Shown one piece after another: positions 57,510-64,000 of a DNA stretch of 64,000 nucleotides. Positions within the stretch are counted from its first letter, which is position 1. Each line of letters opens with the position of its first letter. Source of the stretch: Leekyejoonella antrihumi. Its GTDB lineage: Bacteria > Actinomycetota > Actinomycetes > Actinomycetales > Dermatophilaceae. The stretch covers positions 1 to 64,000 of the forward strand of contig NZ_VCQV01000020.1 in assembly GCF_007845645.1 (NCBI RefSeq), read 5' to 3'. The notes under the pieces were generated by a model that ran no database searches, was not told the DNA's origin, and worked only from the letters and a program-made list of their open reading frames with translations. Both the position numbers and the translations under genes were made by a program.

Positions 57510-60500
57510 GTGCCACCCGTTCCCGTCGCCGACGAACGCGCCGCCTTGCGCGTGTCACTCGTGCGAACCAGTGACGCGGCGACCCGCACCCTGTGCCTTC
57601 GCTACGCTCCCGGGACCCCGTGGTCCAGCGCGCGCGCCGCACTCAGGCGAGCGGGGATCGACCTGCCGGGAGCCCTGTATGCCGGTCACACACCGATCGA
57701 GGCGGACACGCCCCTTGGCCTGCCGCCCCTGATCAACAACTGCGTACTCACCGACCGCCCGTCGGATCCACCCGCCCGGCGGCTGCTCGAACTCGTCGTG
57801 ATCGAGGGACCTGACACCGGCCGCCGAGTCACCGTCGGTGCAGCCGACATCACTGTGGGCCGATGGCACGGCTGCACCCTGAGGTTGGACGACCCGGACA
57901 TCTCGAGGCACCACTGCACCATCGCCCTCGATCAGGGGCGCATTACGGTGATGGACTGCGCGTCGACCAATGGCAGCCATCTCGCCGAGCAGCGCCTACT
58001 GCCCCACGCCCCTGCCGAACTGAGGGTCGGCGGCCGGCTGCGCATCGGCTCCTCGACACTCTGCCTCATCCGGACCAGCGGGCCGCCGCGCGCCGTCGAG
58101 TGCGACGGTGCCGGTCATATCCTGGTCAGGCGCGCGCCACGCCGTGGAGACGCCACCCCTCCGGCTCGCATCGATGCACCGACTCCGCTGCGAGCCGTCG
58201 AGCCACGCTCGATGCCGTGGGCCATGGCGCTGCTGCCGCTACTCCTGGCGGTGGTGATGGTGCTGGTCTTTCACAACACGATGTTCCTCATGTTTGCACT
58301 GCTCAGCCCCGCGATGATCATCGGGCAGCATGTCACGGAGCGGCGCATCGGTGGCCGGAGCCGAAAGCGTGACATCCGCCAACATGCCTACGATCAGGCC
58401 GACTTCGCCGGCCGCCTCGCATCCGCCCTACAGACCGAGCTGTACGCACGGCGCCGCAGCAGCCCACCACTTACCGACCTGGCCCAGACTGCCGCGCTTC
58501 GCGACGAGCACCTCTGGGAGCGCAACCCCTACGACGCCGACTACCTCCTATGGCGGGTGGGCACGGGCACCCTGCCCAGCGACACTGTGGTCCACGACCA
58601 ACGCGGCGACCGCCATGAAGATGTCGAGGAGTCTCCAGTCACGCTGTCGCTCCGGCAATCCCGAGTCACGGGCGTATGCGGTGACGCGACCGTCGTCGAC
58701 GCCCTCCTCGCCAGTCTGCTGGTGCAGCTCGCAGTCCTGCACACCCCACGAACGACCCGTCTGATCATCCTGTGCAGCACCAGTGACCACGCGGCCCGCT
58801 GGTCGTGGGCGCTGGCGCTGCCGCACCTTTCGCCACGACCCGATGCAGGCGCATCGGTGTTTCTTGCCGACCCGGACACGCCGGGCTTCAAGCCCATGAT
58901 CGCCGCGCTGACTGCCCTGGAGGCGAGCCGAGACTCCCCATCAGAAGTGGCCCCGCCGCATACGGTCCTCCTTCTCGACGAGGCCGCCGACTGCATGGCT
59001 CTGGCACCTGTCGCCGACATCGTCAATCGCGCGGCCGAGCTCGGCCTGACGGTCGTTGCGCGATCCCCGCAGCATGCCGACCTGCCGTCAGAGTGCACCG
59101 CGGTGGTCTACGTCGACCAGCGGCTGGTCCAGATTTCGGGGGTCCTGCACGCAAGCGCCACACCCGATCTGCCTACCGCGCCGCTGCTCCATGACACGAC
59201 GCGCGCGCTTGGCGGCCTCGCGGATGCCACGCCAGACACGTCTGCCGCACAGCTTCCGAGTGACATTCAGCTCCTTCCGGTCTTGCACTCGGTGACCGGC
59301 GTCGACATCACCAACCAGACTGAGGTGGCGGCTCTTTGGGCCGCCACCCAAGGCTCCACTGCCGCTGTTCTCGGCGTCGATACTCAGGGCCCGACAGTCG
59401 TCGACCTGGCCACCGACGGCCCGCATGCGCTGGTTGCCGGCACCACGGGCGCGGGCAAGTCCGAGCTCCTGCAGACACTGATCGTGTCGCTCGCTGCCCG
59501 CAACCGCCCAGATCAGATGGTCTTCGTCCTCATCGACTACAAGGGCGGCGCAGCCTTCAAGGGCTGCGCTGACCTGCCACACACCGTGGGCCTGGTGACA
59601 GACCTGGATGGTCACCTCACCCGCCGCGCGCTGACATCCCTGGAGGCCGAGCTGCGTCGGCGCGAAGGCATGCTGGGTGCCGTCGGGGCCAAGGACATCA
59701 TCGACTACCAGAACGCAGCGCGCGACGAGCCCCTTCCGCGGCTGGTCCTGGTGATCGACGAGTTTCGCGTTCTTGCAGAGGAACTGCCCGACTTCATCGC
59801 CGGGCTGGTCCGGGTCGCGACCGTCGGCCGGTCCCTCGGTATCCACCTGGTGCTCGCGACACAGCGCCCCGCAGGGGTGGTCTCGCCGGACATCCGGGCC
59901 AACGTCAACCTGCGCATCGCGCTACGTGTCAGGGACGATGCGGACTCTCTGGACGTGATCGGCAGTGGCTTCGCCGCCCGCATCAGCGCCGCCGAGCCGG
60001 GACGTGCCGTCCTGCGCGCCGGCGGTGGACCGGTCACCGTGTTTCAGACCGCTCGGATCGGTGGAGCCGGCCGCGGCAGAAGCGACGGTGACGTACAGGT
60101 GGCGACCACCGACCCGGTCACCGGTGCTCCCCTGTGGCGGGAGACGTCGACCGAAGATCAATACCCAACCGACCTTCAACGGTGCGTGCTGAGTCTGCGG
60201 GCCGCGGCGAGCGTACGGGATGCCACATCGCCCCGATCGCCCTGGTTGCCACCGCTGCCCGACCTGCTGGACATCGCCGATCTCACCGGAGAGGCACGCT
60301 GCTTCTCGAATGCCGTTGCGAACGCCCCAGGGTCCACCTGGATCGTTGCGCTGATGGACCTTCCAGCGGAGCAGCGGGTTCGACCCGTGGGGTGGTGCGC
60401 CGACCAGGACGGTCAGCTGTGTCTGGTCGGCGGCCCACGTAGCGGCCGCACGTCAGCCCTACGGACACTGGCAGCGCAGGCCTGCCGCCAAGAGACACCC

Positions 60501-61757
60501 GATGCGCTCCATCTCTACGCACTCGACTCGGGCGGCGGGCTGTCCGCACTCAGACACCTGCCGCACTGCGGAGCCGTCATCGGCCGAGACGACGTCGGCC
60601 GGCTGTCGCGTCTGGTGGACTGGCTCGGTGACGAGATTCGCACTCGTCAAGAACGATTCGCGAAGTCGCACTGCAGCAGCTACGCCGAGCATCTCGCCGC
60701 GTCGGATGACCGGGTGCCTCGCATCGTCCTGCTCATCGACGGGTGGGAGACATTCGCCGAGGTCAGCGACGAGGTGACCGGCGGTCGACTCGTGGAAGAG
60801 CTCGGGCAGGTCCTGCGCGACGGAGCCGCTGTCGGTGTGTATGCGGTTGCCACCGGTGGCCGCGCGCTCACCAGCGGCCGGGTCAGCGCCTGGTTCTCCA
60901 CTCGAGTTGCGCTGCAGACAGGCAATGAGGCGGACCTGCTGATGCTCGGCCTGCGCGCCGCGCAGGTGCCCGACACGATGCCGCCGGGCCGCGGCCTGCT
61001 ACTGCCGGATGCCACCGAGCTGCAGATCGCGCTGGCCGGTGGCCAGGTCTCGGGCGCAGCGCAGGCGCGCGCCATCGCCGCGGTCCCGCAAACCTGCGCA
61101 CCGGGCTGCGCGGGGCCACGAACGTTCACCGGCCTGCCGCACCGGACCGCACGCGATGAACTGCCGTTGCACTGTCAGGACACCCTCCTGTTTGGGGTCG
61201 GGGGTGAGCGGGCGGCACCGATCGGCATCCCGTGGCCGGCTCGAGGTGGCCTGGCAGCGTTGATCGCCGGCCCAGCACGCAGCGGAAGAACCACCGCGCT
61301 GATCACCGCGGCGTGTGGCCTCGCGGAGCACGCCCCAGTCGCGTTCGTCGGATCACCCGGGCCAGACTCGTTACCCCTCGGGGTGACGGTGCACGACCCG
61401 GACGACGTCACCGGCGTTGCGCAGTGGTGCGGTGCGCATCCGGCCGGGGCGTTGCTGATCGACGAGGTCGACCGCATCGCGGGCAGTCCGAGCGAGGAGC
61501 CACTCCTGCAGCATCTCGCCAGGATCCGCGCCACCGGCGGCACGGTCATCGCCGCCGGGCAGGCCGGCGAACTCGCGAACATCTTCCGCGGCCTGGTCCC
61601 CGAGTTGCGACGCAGCCAGACCGGCGTGCTGCTGCAGCCCGGGCGACACGACGGGGACTTGTTCGGCATACGCCTCGGACCGACCGACCGGCCAAGACCA
61701 GGGCATGGAGTGCTGGTCGTGCACGGACGAGCGACCGAGATCCAGGTCGCGACGTGA
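57510..61757 (+). CDS. FHA-FtsK/SpoIIIE protein, EccC/EssC-like ATPase
   Basis: Up to 1415 residues. The start is uncertain: GTG 57510 has no ribosome-binding site and GTG 57552 is an alternative. Order: an N-terminal region, FHA domain (about 100-190, DPDISRHHCTI, CASTNGSHL), two membrane helices (about 237-273), then three FtsK/SpoIIIE ATPase modules. The first has a canonical P-loop GTTGAGKS (about 645) and LVLVIDEF (about 745). The second and third have GGPRSGRTS (about 973) and GPARSGRTT (about 1253), with Arg replacing Lys, and LLIDEVDR (about 1317). This is the layout of type VII secretion motors. No WXG100, EccB, EccD or mycosin gene is nearby; the neighbours are a Tad pilus operon. 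Confidence 0.85.
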   Translation: MPPVPVADERAALRVSLVRTSDAATRTLCLRYAPGTPWSSARAALRRAGIDLPGALYAGHTPIEADTPLGLPPLINNCVLTDRPSDPPARRLLELVVIEGPDTGRRVTVGAADITVGRWHGCTLRLDDPDISRHHCTIALDQGRITVMDCASTNGSHLAEQRLLPHAPAELRVGGRLRIGSSTLCLIRTSGPPRAVECDGAGHILVRRAPRRGDATPPARIDAPTPLRAVEPRSMPWAMALLPLLLAVVMVLVFHNTMFLMFALLSPAMIIGQHVTERRIGGRSRKRDIRQHAYDQADFAGRLASALQTELYARRRSSPPLTDLAQTAALRDEHLWERNPYDADYLLWRVGTGTLPSDTVVHDQRGDRHEDVEESPVTLSLRQSRVTGVCGDATVVDALLASLLVQLAVLHTPRTTRLIILCSTSDHAARWSWALALPHLSPRPDAGASVFLADPDTPGFKPMIAALTALEASRDSPSEVAPPHTVLLLDEAADCMALAPVADIVNRAAELGLTVVARSPQHADLPSECTAVVYVDQRLVQISGVLHASATPDLPTAPLLHDTTRALGGLADATPDTSAAQLPSDIQLLPVLHSVTGVDITNQTEVAALWAATQGSTAAVLGVDTQGPTVVDLATDGPHALVAGTTGAGKSELLQTLIVSLAARNRPDQMVFVLIDYKGGAAFKGCADLPHTVGLVTDLDGHLTRRALTSLEAELRRREGMLGAVGAKDIIDYQNAARDEPLPRLVLVIDEFRVLAEELPDFIAGLVRVATVGRSLGIHLVLATQRPAGVVSPDIRANVNLRIALRVRDDADSLDVIGSGFAARISAAEPGRAVLRAGGGPVTVFQTARIGGAGRGRSDGDVQVATTDPVTGAPLWRETSTEDQYPTDLQRCVLSLRAAASVRDATSPRSPWLPPLPDLLDIADLTGEARCFSNAVANAPGSTWIVALMDLPAEQRVRPVGWCADQDGQLCLVGGPRSGRTSALRTLAAQACRQETPDALHLYALDSGGGLSALRHLPHCGAVIGRDDVGRLSRLVDWLGDEIRTRQERFAKSHCSSYAEHLAASDDRVPRIVLLIDGWETFAEVSDEVTGGRLVEELGQVLRDGAAVGVYAVATGGRALTSGRVSAWFSTRVALQTGNEADLLMLGLRAAQVPDTMPPGRGLLLPDATELQIALAGGQVSGAAQARAIAAVPQTCAPGCAGPRTFTGLPHRTARDELPLHCQDTLLFGVGGERAAPIGIPWPARGGLAALIAGPARSGRTTALITAACGLAEHAPVAFVGSPGPDSLPLGVTVHDPDDVTGVAQWCGAHPAGALLIDEVDRIAGSPSEEPLLQHLARIRATGGTVIAAGQAGELANIFRGLVPELRRSQTGVLLQPGRHDGDLFGIRLGPTDRPRPGHGVLVVHGRATEIQVAT

Positions 61758-61960
61758 GTCGACTGGTCCGACGGACGCGCGACAAACCGCCTCGATCTTC
61801 AGATCCCGATAACAGGCGCAGAGGCGCCATCTGCCGGAAGCCGAAACGGCATGCACGCACTGGCGGTCCAGCCGTGCCGTCATCCGTCCTGCCGAGGACG
61901 GGCAATCCGTTCATCGACAGCTCCACGTGGCCGAAGTCCTTCACCATCTCAACTCGATAG
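61754..61960 (+). CDS. Doubtful 68-residue ORF coupled to the FtsK-like gene
   Basis: GTG at 61754 overlaps the stop of the FtsK-like gene (GTGA). The product starts MSRLVRRTRDKPPRSSDPDN and is very Arg/Pro-rich without a fold that I recognise. The coupling is its only support. The region to 62306 (549 bases in all) otherwise holds gene debris on the minus strand and the GH1 promoter, with no other convincing gene. Confidence 0.25.
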   Translation: MSRLVRRTRDKPPRSSDPDNRRRGAICRKPKRHARTGGPAVPSSVLPRTGNPFIDSSTWPKSFTISTR

Positions 61961-62078
61961 AACTGCGATCCGACGTCTTCTACACCGGGGAGTGGGTCGG
62001 CACCCTGCGCAACCACTCACCCTCGACCGTCCAACCCTCCAGGTCGGCGAGACCACGAAGCGAGTTCTGGTACGTCAT
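61860..62078 (-). pseudogene. Frameshifted remnant of an unknown gene
   Basis: On the minus strand an ATG at 62078 opens 32 codons starting MTYQNSLRGLADLEGWTVEG and stopping at 61980-61982. One frame over, the text continues EDVGSQFYRVEMVKDFGHVE and LSMNGLPVLGRTDDG. Both pieces have ordinary protein composition and join end to end, so this looks like a decayed gene fragment with a frameshift. I cannot name the family. Limits are approximate. Confidence 0.3.
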
Positions 62079-62306
62079 GACGAGCGGCTCGACACATTTC
62101 CAGCCTGATCGCCACGCTCAGCAACGCAACCCCCGAGAGTTCTGCTCGAGCGGCTAGCACTCGAAATGGGATCGATCAGACCGGGCAGACCATGTCACGG
62201 CGTCTTCGGATCAATGACGGACAAGTGACCGAGACACCGTTCGAAGTGTCCGCGCAGTGGTTAGCGTCGGAAGCACCCTGCTCCCCGACCGATAGGACCA
62301 AGACTC

Positions 62307-63614
62307 GTGCCGAAGCCCCTCCGACTCGCCGTCGGTGTGCTGGGTGCCGCGCTTGCCGCATCCGCGGTCAGGCGTCCCCCTCGACCCGGGGTCGCGCCGC
62401 TTCCCGCCGACTTCCGGTGGGGCGTCGCCCTCGCCGGGGTCCAGTCGGAGGGCCACTGCCCCGACAGCAACTGGCGACGCTACAGCGAGCAGCACGCACC
62501 GACGGTGTCCGACGAGATCGGTGACACCGCCGACTGGTTCTGCCACGTCGAAGAGGATGTGGCACGCGCCAAGGACCTCGGCATCGGCACGTTCCGCTAC
62601 TCCGTCGAGTGGGCCCGGACGCAGCCGGCGCCCGGTGAGCTCGACCCCGAGGGCTTCGCGTTCTACGACAAGGTGATCGACACGATCGAGGCGACCGGCC
62701 TGAAGCCGATGATCACGCTCGACCATTGGGTGTATCCCGGGTGGCTGGCCGACCGTGGCGGGTGGCTGTGTGACGACGTGGTCGAGCTCTGGCTGCAGCA
62801 TGCGCGCCGAGTCGTCGAGCGGTATGCCGGTCGCGACGTCACCTGGATCACCATCAACGAACCCGGCATCTATGTCGGCTTCGAACGCCGCAACCGCAAG
62901 CTGGGTCGCATGGAGGTCGGCACGATGAAGCGCCGACTCGTCGAAGCGCACCGCGGCGCCTACGCTCTGGTCAAGTCGCTGGACCCGGGCGCGCTGGTCA
63001 CCAGCAACATCGCCTACCTACCCGCGCCGCTGAACCTCATCGACGACCGGTGGTTCTTCGACCAGACGATCGACACCATGGACTTCCTCGGGATCGACTA
63101 CTACTACGGCCTGTCCGTGGGCAATCCGACCGTGGTCAACGATCTCGTGGGTCGCCTGTGGCGGATCCGCACGCAACCGGACGGCCTGCTGCACGCCCTG
63201 CGCATCTATCACCGCAAGGCGCCACACCTGCCGATCTGGATTGTCGAGAACGGCATCTGCACCGACAACGGGAAGCCTCGCAGCGACGGACTCACCCGCA
63301 GCGACCACCTGCTCGACCACCTCTATTACCTGCAGCGCGCCGCCGACGAAGGCATCCCGGTCATGGGCTACAACTACTGGAGCCTGACCGACAACTACGA
63401 ATGGGGCTCCTATCGGCCGAGATTCGGCCTCTACCGAGTCGACGTCCTCACCGACTCGGCCAAGACGCGCCACGAGACCGACGGCGTCGCCACCTATCGC
63501 GCCGCGATCGCCCGGAACGGTGTGCCCGAGGGCTACCGACCGGTGCGACGTGAGGCGTGGGGCTCCCCCGCCGCGCCGTGGTCGACCACCCTCGGCCGGC
63601 TGACCCACCAATGA
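62307..63614 (+). CDS. Glycoside hydrolase family 1 protein
   Basis: A 435-residue TIM-barrel glycosidase starting at GTG 62307. The acid/base Glu lies in WITINEPGIY near 184 and the nucleophile Glu in IWIVENGICTD near 313; YNYWSLTDNYEWGSYRPRFGLYRVD matches the aglycone-site block. The N-terminal 20 residues (LRLAVGVLGAALAASA) form a short hydrophobic segment, perhaps an anchor or uncleaved signal, unusual for GH1. Beta-glucosidase or related activity is likely; the sugar is not predictable. Confidence 0.87.
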   Translation: MPKPLRLAVGVLGAALAASAVRRPPRPGVAPLPADFRWGVALAGVQSEGHCPDSNWRRYSEQHAPTVSDEIGDTADWFCHVEEDVARAKDLGIGTFRYSVEWARTQPAPGELDPEGFAFYDKVIDTIEATGLKPMITLDHWVYPGWLADRGGWLCDDVVELWLQHARRVVERYAGRDVTWITINEPGIYVGFERRNRKLGRMEVGTMKRRLVEAHRGAYALVKSLDPGALVTSNIAYLPAPLNLIDDRWFFDQTIDTMDFLGIDYYYGLSVGNPTVVNDLVGRLWRIRTQPDGLLHALRIYHRKAPHLPIWIVENGICTDNGKPRSDGLTRSDHLLDHLYYLQRAADEGIPVMGYNYWSLTDNYEWGSYRPRFGLYRVDVLTDSAKTRHETDGVATYRAAIARNGVPEGYRPVRREAWGSPAAPWSTTLGRLTHQ

Positions 63615-63680
63615 ACAGACCACCCGCCCCGTTGTGCGCGCCTCACGTGCTTGGTTCGAGCGTCACCTGGGATCCGGGCA

Positions 63681-64000
63681 TCACTTGGGATCCGGGCGCC
63701 GATTGGGACTCGCGCGTCGCTGCAGACCGACGGCCATGAGCAGCACGCCGACCAGGATGAGCCCGGCGCACCACCACATGGCGCTGCGGTAGGCGTGCCC
63801 GACCACCGGGCCCACCCGGTAGTCGCTGCCGCTGAGACCCACCACCAAGGGCAGCGCCGCGATGACGAGCAGACCGGCCGTGCGGGAGACCGCGTTGTTG
63901 ATGCCGCTCGCCAGGCCGCTGAGGTGATCGGGCGCGGCCGCCAGCACCGTGCCGGTCAGCGGAGCGACCAGCATCGACAGCCCGAGCCCCATAAGCACCA
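63681..64000 (-). CDS. MFS transporter, C-terminal part (cut by window edge)
   Basis: About 106 residues of the end of a major-facilitator protein. GLGLSMLVAPLTGTVLAAAPDHLSGLASGINNAVSRTAGLLVIAALPLVVGL is the motif-C-like region of drug:H+ antiporters of the DHA2 (14-helix) family, and a final helix (SAMWWCAGLILVGVLLMAVGL) precedes a basic tail. The start lies beyond the window. It converges on the GH1 gene. Confidence 0.8.
   Translation of the reverse strand, partial: VLMGLGLSMLVAPLTGTVLAAAPDHLSGLASGINNAVSRTAGLLVIAALPLVVGLSGSDYRVGPVVGHAYRSAMWWCAGLILVGVLLMAVGLQRRASPNRRPDPK

Noticed and set aside
1-64000. tRNA and rRNA genes
   Set aside because: I looked for TPsiC-arm text such as GGTTCGAATCC with matching acceptor stems and found no convincing cloverleaf. 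A covariance search could overturn this.

Overview
The window is high-GC DNA with dense, short-spaced operons and many GTG starts. It reads as a chromosomal segment of a mycothiol- and F420-using actinobacterium. Markers are a SigR/RsrA pair, an actinobacterial bL37 ribosomal protein, F420-dependent glucose-6-phosphate dehydrogenase, HisN-type histidinol phosphatase, an ftsE-ftsX-M23-smpB division cluster and a PlsB/PlsC/WS-DGAT lipid operon in the order known from Mycobacterium. A Micrococcales placement (Dermacoccaceae-like) is my inference from gene content and cannot be proved from the window.

Layout. 0-5 kb: the end of an IS21-family element, a DUF4097/PadR operon, a quinone oxidoreductase, and an Nramp/MntR-like manganese unit with a long palindromic operator. 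5-10 kb: a DUF3311/solute:sodium symporter pair and two membrane HD-domain proteins, preceded by a tiny peptide ORF and a terminator-like hairpin. 10-11.5 kb: bL37 and the RsrA/SigR redox-stress pair with a SigR-type promoter. 11.5-14 kb: a WYL regulator divergent from DinB-like and alpha/beta hydrolase genes. 14.6-17.2 kb: fgd, a hydrolase and a YedK-type DNA-protein crosslink protein. 17.2-21.3 kb: aroA-rsgA-FUSC. 21.4-26.3 kb: triacylglycerol/phospholipid acyltransferases. 26.4-30.7 kb: PitA phosphate permease with a Pho box, hisN and gabT.

30.7-35.2 kb is a regulator-rich accessory stretch: a frameshifted NAD(P)-binding protein and a DUF2269 membrane protein that share MarR-like operator half-sites, an MFS pump, a 66-bp tandem repeat and an ArsR-like regulator. 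35.6-38.3 kb holds an active/inactive M16 peptidase pair. 38.4-42 kb has FHA proteins, including an Rv1747-like FHA-FHA-ABC exporter. 42-47.4 kb has a TetR/SMR drug-efflux pair with twin operators, an AhpD-like protein, a DUF1348 protein and a LolA-like/ABC operon whose permease start contains copies of the 66-bp repeat.

47.4-52.4 kb is the conserved smpB, M23 hydrolase, ftsX, ftsE, prfB cluster. 52.5-57.3 kb is a Tad/Flp pilus operon (TadA-B-C, pilin-like, TadE x2, TadG-like) with no tadZ/cpaE or prepilin peptidase visible. Divergent from it is a 1415-residue FHA-membrane-FtsK/SpoIIIE protein of the EccC/EssC type, with no ESX partner genes in the window. The window closes with gene debris, a GH1 glycosidase and the 3' part of an MFS transporter gene.

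No tRNA, rRNA, tmRNA or CRISPR array was seen. The least explained items are the orphan EccC-like protein beside the Tad locus, the peptide-hairpin leader ahead of the HD genes, and the dispersed 66-bp repeat that enters a reading frame.
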